A stretch of 64,000 nucleotides of DNA, from assembly GCA_036346405.1 (NCBI GenBank), contig CM070558.1, forward strand, positions 2,976,001 to 3,040,000, written 5' to 3'. This DNA comes from Phyllostachys edulis (Eukaryota; Streptophyta; Magnoliopsida; Poales; Poaceae). The position numbers and the translations under genes are program-made. Below are positions 20,879 to 31,292 of the stretch, one piece after another; the first letter of the stretch is position 1; each line of letters begins with the position of its first letter. The notes beneath the pieces were generated by a model. It saw only the letters and a program-made list of their open reading frames with translations, was not told the origin of the DNA and made no database searches.

Positions 20879-23149
20879 ACTCTTTCACTTGTTTTTTTTT
20901 CAATTCACCGAAGTAGAAGATGAAGAACTGTGAGGACTACCTCTCGGTATGCACTAGGAAAGGTCTCTCGGGACCTCTTAGGGAGGTCCAATAGGACCAC
21001 CCAGAGGTTCTAGGAGGTCCTCCAAGTATACACAGATAGGAGGTCCACCAGGACCTCCCAGGAGATCTTCAAAGACCTCCTGGAGGTCTTGACTGAGTGC
21101 ACTAAGCTAGTCCCAGGAGTCCAAGCTAGCTCGCACAAAACAACATAGGTGTAATCATAACCACATGGCCAAACAACAGATGAAGCAGACATATTAACTT
21201 AAATTAAACAAAGACCTTATGGTCAAGGTTGCTTATAGAGGTTTGCCAACTAGGGCTTACAAAAACCGACGAAAGGAAACCTTTACAGCAAAACCACATA
21301 ACATAAGGAGCCATCCGACAAGCCCATAGGCTGTCGAGTGGAGGACGTCCTAGCACGCTGGGTCATCAAAGAACTCATCCTCGAAGAGGTCCGTGCTTCC
21401 CTGGAATTGTTCATCTTCGGCCACTGCTCAAACAGAGGGCTTAAAGCCATGAGTACGTTTGAATGTACTCAGCAAATCGCAGGGAATAATTATGCACATA
21501 ATATTCATGCAATGGCTTGGCCAAGGAGAGCTGTAAGGTTAGTTTGCAGAAAGCGAGTTTTAACAGGAAATAAACATAAATAGATTGCAAAGCTCAAGTT
21601 AAAACAATAATACATAGATACATTTGTTTGAAAAGAAGGGAGGTGAGCACCAGCTCACTTCCAAACACCACTCGTGGGAGGTCTGGCTGCACCCACGCCC
21701 AAGACCACTCCCACGACCACTCTGGAGCATCCACTCTAAAGTTACCAAGGACCTCCCTAGGGCTCCAAGACCTCCTCTTAGCACCCACTCAGGAGCAATC
21801 TTGGACCACCCTAGGGTTCAAAATAGCACCATGACCAACCATGGACATCACGAACATTTGGAGCCACCCAGAACACTCGCCGGTATCCACGGACAACCGT
21901 GGACCACAAATTTTATAAAAGACTACCCCTTGTGCAATTTCACCAGGCAATGTCCATGACCAAGGACTTGGCTATTCGAATAGATTTTTCACTCTGCAGA
22001 GGTGTACAACTTTACCCACAATCCACGACCTCTCTAGCGGGGCGAGTTCCCATCAGAACCCTTGCTCACTTCCGTAGGTGAGCAGTCTAGAGAATGCAAC
22101 AAGGCCTTTACAATACCACCTCCTATCACCAAAACCTCCCGATGAACTTTATTCCGAGTCATGGACGTACTGCTACCATCGACCCAGAGCTCACCGTTGT
22201 GGGGATAACACCTTTCGCACATGGACGTCTTTGCTACCATCATCTGAACAGGCCCCGACAGACATGGACGTGCGGCTACCATCGTCTGCATGCCCTAAAG
22301 CTTCCTACGGCAAGGTGCTATAATGTGACAAATTAGTTCGCCCAGACCACCCCCATAAAGTGATCTTGTGGTTGCACGGTAATACCCAGATCAACCGAAC
22401 ACAAAGTTAAGTCCTTAATCCACTCAGGCAAGACAACCTCATCCCAGTGTGCACATGGCACCCCCTTTACTGCACGCTTACTTGCCCGAGTGCGAAAACA
22501 TTTTATGTTCAACCTGGCCAAAGACCACCCTGGTCTTGGCACATCAAATTTTAACAAGAGTGGCCTCGCACCACAATCAATACTGCTGCGGCATCAACAC
22601 CTCAGCTGCTCAATAGTGGCACCAACCACAGTTCCATAGTTCAATTAGCCAAGCTATTAATGAAGAAGCATGATTCTCAAGACCCACGGTTCTAAAGCAA
22701 GGCTAAGCATAAACTTACGGATCCCTGTTGGCAATATCAAACAAGACCAACTAAAGTACCTACTCTAAGGTGTCCAAGGAGTTCATGTCAACATGTCGAG
22801 TTCAAATATCCAAGGAGGCATTTTGTCAAGTAGGAGAATAGCTACTGCCCAAACCATTTCTTATCAAAGTAGCCATGCATGATAATGTAAAACAACATAT
22901 TTTTGAAATGTTGGGTTCAACATGATCAAAGGTCTGCGACTTGCCTTCGTTGAGCAGGGGTGAGCCTTTGGTAAAGACTGCTGGGTCCAAGTACTCCTCC
23001 TCGAACTCAGGATCTACACGTACGTAAAGAACCAAATAAACAAGACAACTCCCGACAAAAGAACTTAAAAGACTCAAAAGAACTTAAGCAAAACTCAACC
23101 AAAAACTAGAAAAGCAAGAGGTCTCAGTGAGAGAGGAGGTCCAACCCGA

Positions 23150-24150
23150 AAAATGGTGGTCTTTGCAAAAAGACCAAGACATGGCTGAGAGGCGATCATA
23201 GCCGAGAGGGTGGTCTTTGCAAAAAGACCAGGAGACGGCCATGAGCAGGAGGGTGGTCTTTGCAAGAAGACTACGAGGGTGGTCTTCGCAGGAAGACCAG
23301 AAAAGACCAAGAGGTGGTCTTTGCCAAAAGAGGTACTGAGGAAAACACGACTATTCCACGTGGTCGTAAAAAGAACACGACCACGTAATGTAGTCGTGAG
23401 AAGAATATAATCACACAGGGTGGTCGCATGAACAAGAAAAGATTAGGCACAAGGAAACTCACCAAAACCAAGAAAGAGACAGAAAAAGGAGATCGGAGGG
23501 ACAGCTGCGGTGGAAGAGGACGGCATGAGCACTCCGGTGAACTCCTAGGGCAGCAGAACGGCGGCGCTGGCTCCGATGATCTTCTTGGTGATGAAGAGGT
23601 GGTGGCATAGCTTCCTCGGGCACTTCTTGGAGAAGCTTCAAGCACAAGCTCGGAGAAAACTAGGCAAGAGCAAGGAAGCTAGGAAATGAGGAAAAATGTG
23701 ATGAAGGAAAGCATACACGGGCTATATATAGCCAGACAAGGAGGAGAAAAAGAGAGAGCCACGGGAAGTCTTGGAGACACATTGGTCAAGGGTAGGTGAA
23801 AAACAAGGCAATGATCAGACAGGGTATGCCATCAAAAGGATCAACGAAGTACCCCAGAAGTGACCGCATTTAATGTGATGCAACAAGCATTAAATGCGCT
23901 TAAGACTTTAGAGGCGGAGGATTTGAGAAAGTGAGTCGGACTGACTAGTGGGGCCAGTCAAACTTGGCGGACAGATCAGTCAAAGAGGTGGTCTTAGCCG
24001 CAAGGGTGGTTTTTGCAAAAAGACCATAGGTCTTGACCTCAAAGGGGGAGGTCTTAACCCGCAAGGGAGGTCTTCACAAATGACCTTGGGTCTTGACCTC
24101 AAAGAAGAGGTCTTAACCCACAAAGGTGGTCTTTGCAAAAAGACCACGGA
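23150..24150. repeat. Dispersed array of short palindromes in the solo LTR
   Basis: Variants of GGTCTTTGCAAAAAGACC, a self-complementary 18-mer, occur near 23159, 23212, 23254, 23281, 24004, 24070 and 24127, mostly preceded by GGTG or GAGG. Some copies are perfect palindromes, others carry one or two changes. Confidence 0.8.
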
Positions 24151-24300
24151 GAGGTCCAAAGAAAAGAAGACTCAAAGGAGGGGTCCTGACGGTCAAGATC
24201 TACAAGAGGAGGTCCCGACGATCAGATCCACAAGAGGTGGTCGCGGCTACACGACAAAAGAGGGGAGGTCGCGGCCTTAAGGGGAGGTCTTTGACGATCA

Positions 24301-24476
24301 GGATGAACCCGAAGGTGATCCTGACGGCCAAGATGCATCAAAGGGAGGTCTTTGACGGCCAGGATGAACCCGAAGGTGATCCTGACGGCCAAGATGCATC
24401 AAAGGGAGGTCTTTGACGGCCAGGATGAACCCAAAGGTGATCCTGACGGCCAAGATGCATCAAAGGGAGGTCTTGA
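24301..24476. repeat. 61-bp tandem repeat, about three copies
   Basis: Units begin GGATGAACCC at 24301, 24362 and 24423 and include GATGCATCAAAGGGAGGTCT. The copies are nearly identical, so the array is young relative to the LTR around it. Confidence 0.9.
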
Positions 24477-25160
24477 TTGGACGGAGCAAAGCGATTGGGC
24501 CGTCCCACATAGATCGGACGACTTAAAAAGGGGTGAGACGTTCAAACCGGCCGAACGGGCCAACAAGATCAAGCCATCCAATACAAATCGAACGGTACAA
24601 AAGCGATTGAGGTCTGGATCAAGCGAAAGGCTTGAACGGACGCGAGGGAGGTCCAAACGGTTAAGACAAATGCAAGGGAGGTCCAGATGAACACGAGTAG
24701 GTTCAAGAGAAAGGGGGAATCAACCCAAATTTAGAATTTCGGAGATCAAGGATGTTTGAAACACACACCTGAGCTGGTCTAACCCAAAAGAGGAGGTCTT
24801 AGACCTACAAAGGGGTTTGGACAAGGGGAGGTCCAACACAAGGGAGGTCTGGACCGAGAGAAAGGTCCAAACTCAGAAGAGGTCCCGAAAAAGAAAAGCT
24901 AGGCCTAAAAGCACACAGAGGAAACAAGGGAAGGAAAACAAAACCAAGGAACACCAAAGAACTTTAACCAACAGAGAGCAACAACCAACTGGACTTAGTT
25001 GAAGTTTGGTTAGTTCAAGTTAAACCTCCAATATTTCCAAAGTTTCCAAGTTAAGCTTGAGCAGGCAAATAAACCGAATGGTTCCTTTTTAGTTTTAAAA
25101 TCTGGCAAAAACTTTAGGACAAACGGGACGTTACAAGAACACAACACAGAAAGAATTTGG

Positions 25161-25429
25161 TGTTGTGCTACAGCGTTTTCTGTTTTTCTCTCCTCTATTG
25201 CTTTTCATCCCAATGAAACAAACTGGTTACAATGTTTTTTATAGCTACAATATGACATGTAACCTCCCCACTAACACATTCAAGTAGGCCACTACCTCCA
25301 CTACATGCACTAGCTAATTACTCCATTAACTAATTAGCGGGCCACTAGCTCCACTAACTCTACCATGCAATTGACATGCAAATTTAATTAACATGAAAAA
25401 CACTTAGACAACAAGATTAATTTCTAACA
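25161..25429 (-). mobile_element. Probable copia-type LTR
   Basis: The 269-bp segment begins TGTTGTGCTACAGCG and ends TTTCTAACA, so each strand starts TGTT and ends AACA. Just beyond 25429 the minus strand reads a purine tract (AAGATTAAGGGGG), as expected of a polypurine tract next to a 3' LTR in minus orientation. The partner LTR was not found, so this may be a remnant. Confidence 0.5.
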
Positions 25430-26560
25430 ATCACCCCCTTAATCTTGTTGCTTCTCCTATGCTCGCCAGCTCATATGTAGACATGAGGCTCTCCGCATAT
25501 GGTTCTAGAGGAAAAAGAGCAAAAAGAGAGTTGGCGGAGAAGGAATCCTCATATGCATAAAAGAGACAGGAACACAAAAAAAACGAATTGATGCTAAATC
25601 ATCCCCCAAAAAGATCCCCACGGATCCACGAAAAAGGAAGCCTCAAACGCAAAAAAAAAACAAAAAAGAGATGACAAAAAAACGAATCGATGCTAAACCA
25701 TCCCCAAAGAGGGGGAGAAAAAAACGAAGCGGAATCGAACGGAAACATCAAATGGACAAGCATCCTCAATAGCGCCCGAAAAAGAGGGCAAGAAAGAACG
25801 AAGGGAAATCGAACAGAAACAAAGGCCCGGCAAAAGGAGCTACAACGATGAGGGTAGTAGCACAGCAACCGGGGAGAAGAAGAGGATGGATAAAACTACA
25901 AAACACAGATCTATGAGAATCCAAGGCAACGTACATAAACATAGGCGACAGATGAGGAAAGGACCAACGACAATTCGACCAGGGAGAATGAAAACATGCA
26001 GATCGAGAAACAGCGGAAAAAAGAAGCACGAGAAATCGCATATCCAAGAATGGGTAGGAAAACACGAGGAAAAACATAGACCACCTGTCAAGCACAGGGA
26101 GAACAGGAAGGAAGAAACTGAAGTGACAGAGAAGCAAACGAGGAATGACGGGAGGTGAAACGTATGAGGCAATCGGACGAAAGAACAAGAAGAAAGCGAG
26201 ATAAAAGGCAGGGAGGAAGAGGAAACACCCATGCATGGTCAGCAGGGGAGAAAACGAAGGAAGACGCATAGGATTTGAGGTAGAGACACGCGTGGCGACG
26301 TGCATGAGAACAGAAGGACGCATCCAGCCGACCGCGCCGAGACGGGCAAGCAACATCGAATGGCGCAAGCAATGCAAGGGCATGGGAATCCAACTCGGCC
26401 AGATCGAACGAGCAACACAACGCGCGGCACGATCGTACATCGAAGGGAGAAGGCGTCGATGTGGGCAACCTCGCTCCGCCTCCTTTCAGCCTCTCTTTAA
26501 CCGGTAGGATGCATGGGTAGTTAATGGTTACTGAATCTGAAAGAAAATAAATTCAGGGTT
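25430..26560. other. Unassigned low-complexity stretch, possible copia internal remnant
   Basis: The segment is purine-rich on the plus strand (many GAAAAAGAG, GAACGAAG phrases). The long minus-strand frames are mirror images of that bias and match no family. Adjacent to a copia-like LTR it could be degenerate internal sequence, but no polymerase or integrase motif is visible. Confidence 0.3.
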
Positions 26561-26564
26561 CGTA

Positions 26565-26782
26565 CTCCCTCCGGTTCACAAAAACAAGTCGTTTTGGACA
26601 TCTAATTATTATTGTGATATATTTGTAAAATCTAATAAAATTATAATATTATGAAAGCATTTTTTGAGAGGAATCTACACATATGATTTTCATGTATATA
26701 ACCGAAATATTTAAAAAGATATCGATAGCTAAAGTTTGAGTGCACACATTCATATGATTTATTGTTTTGTGAAGTGGAGGGG
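26565..26782. mobile_element. Stowaway-like MITE (Tc1/mariner type)
   Basis: It starts CTCCCTCCGGTTCACAAAA and ends with the inverse TTTTGTGAAGTGGAGGGG, flanked by TA on both sides (26563-26564 and 26783-26784). Length is 218 bp with an AT-rich core. Its right half is repeated at about 39941-40065, where the tandem duplication of this locus begins. Confidence 0.85.
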
Positions 26783-28969
26783 TACCAAGCATCAGTCCCT
26801 TAGGGGCTGTTTGGATTGCATCCCAAATAAACCAAACCAAATTTTGGTAATACCCATTGTCGGGACCCGAAAATACATCTTAGGAACCCTCTGTGTTTTC
26901 CGAACTAGTCCCAGATCAGTAGCTAGCTCACACAGGAAACAGTGATGAAATACCATCTATTTATTTGATTTAACTAAAAAGATCTCATAGTAACAAATAA
27001 TAATAATAACTGGACCTTATAGTCAACGTTTACATAACTTGCCACGCAGGGCTAAAGAAACAAATAAAACTCTTGCAGCAGAACAAAACTCTTCAAATGG
27101 CCAATCAACATGCCCACAGGCAATCGAGTGGAGAACGCATCCTAATCCGCAAAACCTTCATAGTCCTCCTTCTGAAAGAAATCTTGGGCGGCTTGATATT
27201 CTTCAACTGCTGATTAAACAGAGGGCACAAGCCATGAGTACTTTTGAATGTATTCAGCAAACCGTAGGGAAATGTATGCAAATAGTATTCATGCACGGCC
27301 TGACAAAGGTTAGTTGTATGGTTCTTTTGTAGAAAGCAGCATTTCCGATAAATACAATAAATAGATTGAAATGCGTATTTGAAAACAATAATAAATAATT
27401 AAATAATTTCTTTGAAACGACTAGTGAACTTCCCATTCACTTCCCAACCCAAGCCAAAGATAAGTGAATCCCCAATTCACCAATCGACACAAACCACCAA
27501 GTGAATGACCTATTCACCAAACAAACATTATATTCATCAAGTGAACATCTCATCCACACTCCGACTCATTTTATAAAATACTCTATCTCCCGTGTGAAAT
27601 CCCCGAGCACGTCCATAACCGCGGACACGGCTATTCGAATAGTTTTACACTCTGCAGAGGTTGTACAGCTTTCCCCACATGACACGACTTCTCTAGTTTG
27701 TTCGGCATATATCTATGCCACCGCTCACTACCTTAGGTAAGCAGTCTAGAGCACGTGACAAGGCCTTTACAAAGCTCCTTCTTAACCCAGTTCTGCCCGC
27801 TAAGGTTTCAACACTGAATGTCTTTCCGACCAGATAGGGCCCCCCTCTTGCGCCTCCGTGAAGAAACGTTTCCCATAAATCACGCTTTCCACGATAGAAC
27901 CGAAATTAAGACATTGCTAATTAGTTAGCCAGGTCTGTCCCATACCAGACATGTGGTTGTACGGTTAAGGCCCAGTTCAATGGCGCACAGGATTAAGTCC
28001 TTGACAAATTACTCAGGCGAGACTACCACAAACCCAATCCGTGCTAAACCCGCACCCCCACTATCCACCAACCACTCACCCAAGTGAAAACCATTTTGTT
28101 TAACCAAGACCCATGACTCACCCCGTCACGGTACCCACAAATTTTAACAAGAGTGGCTCACCACACGATTCCATATATCATTAAGTCAAGTTTAAACATT
28201 ATGACACATGTGATGATAAACCCATCGTATCTAAGCTGAACTAAGCATTAATACGCTACCCATGTTGGCAATATAAATATGTCCAACTAAAATTATCCCC
28301 ACTAGGGTGACAAAGGATCCATGGCATTCAAATAATCAAAGGAGGTATAATGACAATAGGTAATAACTAAACCCAAACACTACTACAAAAAGGCTAATAC
28401 TGGACGCCTCATCACAGACGGTTGACCAAAACCGTCGGTATTACATTCAATCACAGACGGTTTTGGTTTAGAGACCGCTCGTACTCTTGGCTAGCGCTAA
28501 AAACCGTCGTGAAGAGGCAATATCACGAGCGGTTCACGTTGAAAACCATTTGTGAAGTATCGAGCACGCTCAACAAGAACCGTCTCGTGATATTAATCGA
28601 TATCACCGACGGTTTTAAAACACAACCGTCAGGAAGTAGCACAGATGGTTACGAACAAGAACCGCTCGTGATATTAATTAGTATCACGAGCGGTTCTTAA
28701 CAATAACCGCTCAGTGATAATATCGCTCTAGCGTGAGTTTCTTCATCGCCGGCGCGCTCGTTTCGCCGCCATCCGCCGGCTCCCGATCGTCTCTTCATCG
28801 CATCGATCCGCTTCGGCTCCCGATGCATCTCTTAAATCTCACGCCCGAATTTATTCCTTGTTTTATAAAAGGATCATCCGCCATCCAAGATGATCATCCC
28901 CACATACTTATAAAAAACAGTAAATGGTGCCTCTTCCTCGTCGCCGCAGCGATGGCCTTCGACCCGCCT

Positions 28970-29450
28970 TTGACGAGCACCTCTCGGTGTAAATTGAACC
29001 GTCTTTGCGGAAGAACACTTGCTTGATCAACAGTGTCTTCACTCCTCTGCCATGAGAATTTGTCGAAGCAGTGACGCCACCTTCCGCCGTCTTGACATCC
29101 TCCTCCGCCGTGTCTTCCGGTGATCTCCCACTTTCGGCGAGTTTACGCGTCATCGGCGTAGTCCTCCAAAACGACGTTGCACGTCTCGGGAGGCTTGCCG
29201 TCACTTGGACTGTAATCGAGGCGGCGAAGCATCGAAGTCGACGGTGCCGAGACCCTCAAGCAAGGGAAGAGAGCCTATGGGCTCAATTCTTCTTGGTTCA
29301 ACGATCCGAGGGTCTTGGAGACACTCGAACGAAGCGTCAGCGGGTGGACGATTTCGTGCTTCGTTCACGATGATCGAGAATCGTCCGATGCCGACAAACC
29401 GCCGCTTATGAAGTATTGCGAGATGGAGATAGCGACCTACCTTCGCCACT
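28970..29450 (+). pseudogene. Captured gene fragment in CACTA element 2
   Basis: Frame-shifting pieces match the fragment in element 1: GRTLA near 29008, VISHFRRVY near 29118, DPQAREESLWAQFFLVQRSEG near 29260, followed by the conserved GAGATAGCGACCTACCTTCG end near 29422. Multiple stops and indels interrupt it. The alignment to element 1 runs the full length, so both descend from one capture. Parent gene not recognised. Confidence 0.6.
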
Positions 29451-29804
29451 AGAAAAACCTTGTTTAATTATAGGTTTACGCTTTTTAATATAAACATGTA
29501 ATTTCTTCATGTCATGTAAGTGTATATACTTGAAAAAAACCATTTCACGAGCGGTTCCATTACGGAACCGTCGTGATATATCCATATCACGACGGTTCTA
29601 TTATGGAACCGTCGTGATAATTATCACCGACGGTTCCATAATAGAACCGTCTCGATAAGTCTCTTTATAAGTAGGAGCTAGCCCGACTTGCCGCTAGGGT
29701 TTGCGCCTAACTCGTCACTCCCGACAGCCTTACTCTCGTCCGTTCCTCCCGTCGCCGCCGACGCCCATTCTTCCTGCCGCCGGTTGGCAGCATACTGGTG
29801 ACAC

Positions 29805-29840
29805 CGCAAAAGACACTCAGACGATAAGAGTGTCTTCAGC
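29805..29840. repeat. Internal hairpin of CACTA element 2
   Basis: CCGCAAAAGACACTC pairs imperfectly with GAGTGTCTTCAGCG around an AGACGATAA loop. It is the counterpart of the perfect hairpin at 9175-9217; the inner 8 bp (AGACACTC/GAGTGTCT) are fully paired. Confidence 0.75.
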
Positions 29841-30309
29841 GTCACATCAATAGCCACAACCACTGTGACACCCAAACTCTCGTCACTCCCGGCTCCGCTA
29901 GGGTTTGCGCCGCCCCTAACTCCGTCCCTCCCACCTCGACGCCGCCGCCGACCTCGCCGCCGACGCCGCCTCGACCCGTTGCGCCCGCTAGTCGGCCTGG
30001 CCGGGCTTTGCTTTCCCATCCTCCTCTATTCTCCTCTAGATCTGTTAGCTTAATGTCTTGTTGAGTTTGATTTTTATGCATGAGCCTTAAGTTGTGTCTC
30101 GATGTTTGTGTGATTTATGCAAGGTAAAGGAAATAGATGAGGGTTGTCTTTGGTGGTGGGGTCGCCACCGTGGTTCTTATTTGTACTAAGGTCCCTCTCT
30201 GTCTCTACCCCCTTGCTCTGTGATGAAAATGGCTAGCTAGTGCTCTGCGATGGATGCCGAGGGCTACTACTTGTGTGGTGGGTTTGGACACCCTTGGTCT
30301 TGTTCTCTT

Positions 30310-30725
30310 GCTGATGAACTGCTCAATGATGTTAATAGTCTTATGCTGAAATTGAATTGATAATTAGTTCATATTAATAGTCCTCTTGCTGTGTGATGTA
30401 ATATTAATAGTCCTCTTGCTGTGTGATGTAATGATGTCAATAGTCTTATGCTGAAATTGAATTGATAATTAGTTCATATTAATAGTCCCCTTGCTCTGTG
30501 ATGTAATGATGTAAATAGTCTTATGCTGAAATTGAATTGATAATTAGTTCATATTAATAGTCCTCTTACTGTGTGATGTAATGATGTCAATAGTCTTATG
30601 CTGAAATTGAATTGATAATTAGTTCATATTAATAGTCCCCTTGCTCTGTGATGTAATGGTGTCAATAGTCTTATGCTGAAATTGAATTGATAATTAGTTC
30701 ATATTAATAGTCCCTTGTTCATGCC
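30310..30725. repeat. 75-bp tandem repeat array in CACTA element 2
   Basis: Units contain TCTTATGCTGAAATTG, ATTGATAATTAGTTC and GTGTGATGTAATG. The phrase TTATGCTG recurs at 30341, 30446, 30521, 30596 and 30671, i.e. every 75 bases, with one 30-base extra insertion between the first two. The orthologous array in element 3 lies at about 57400-57770. Confidence 0.9.
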
Positions 30726-30777
30726 GATCAAGTTCTCCTACCTCTTGCGTGCACGCCCCACCATTCCATTCATAATC

Positions 30778-31292
30778 TTTTCTCTATAAAGTCTCCAGCG
30801 GTGGTATGCTTGTGCCATTAAAACCGGCATCATATATATATTATATATATATTATTAAATGAACAAGACCAAGCAACAAGCAACAAGTTGAGAATGAGAA
30901 GAATGAGAATGGTATCCACGGGCAACCTCATTGAGTTTAAAGAGTTTAACATGTATGGAAGAATGGTTGGACATGCTAATACATGATGCCACGTCGCTAT
31001 GTTGAAAAGTGGCGTTGATCGCATCAACGATTTGGGAAGTGGCATCATGTATTAGCGACGCCCAATAATTCTTGAGTATGTAATTGTCTTTAACGCCAAC
31101 GCAAGCAACAAGCAACAAGTTGAACTTGAAATATGAGAATGAGGTTGCCCGTGGCTACCGCCTCATCCTTCTCATGTCGCGTGGACGATCCCCCAAAGTG
31201 GCCGAGAGACTACTTAACAATATATAATATATATATATATATGATGCCGATTTAATGGTACAAGCACCATCGCCGCCTTTATAGAGAAAAGT
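30778..31292. repeat. Large inverted repeat (foldback) inside CACTA element 2
   Basis: The left arm, TTTTCTCTATAAAG through CATCATATATAT (about 60 bases), pairs with the right arm ending CTTTATAGAGAAAA near 31290. Second-level repeats of CAACAAGTTG and GAGAATGAG lie inside. The same structure, more decayed, is at about 57832-58335 in element 3, so it pre-dates the split of the two copies. Confidence 0.75.

Larger units (their letters stand above)
20929..25135 (-). mobile_element. Giant solo LTR (about 4.2 kb), Ty3/gypsy type
   Basis: The sequence starts TGTGAGGACTACC, ends GGGACGTTACA and is flanked by the 5-bp duplication AGAAC (20924-20928 and 25136-25140). In its own sense it therefore begins TGTAACGTCCC. 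Its left part is a diverged relative of the LTRs of the gag-only element (for example TGAGTACGTTTGAATGTACTCAGC and CTATTCGAATAG phrases). No internal region or second LTR is present, so unequal recombination between two LTRs is the likely origin. It is rich in GAGGTCC/GGTCTT phrases and contains palindrome and 61-bp repeat arrays. Confidence 0.82.

Noticed and set aside
25766..26507. A 224-codon minus-strand frame rich in Phe, Leu and Ser and overlapping plus frames
   Set aside because: It mirrors the purine-rich bias of the plus strand and has no domain, signal peptide logic or codon bias typical of host genes.
28400..28720. Regular short repeats of ACGGTTT/AAACCGT looked like a CRISPR-type array
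   Set aside because: Spacing is irregular and orientation alternates; these are the subterminal repeats of CACTA elements with defined termini and 3-bp duplications.
30820..31250. Considered as a microRNA precursor because of the long inverted repeat
   Set aside because: The arms are about 60 bp at the ends of a 500-bp loop full of AT dinucleotide runs; this is a foldback repeat, not a compact precursor.
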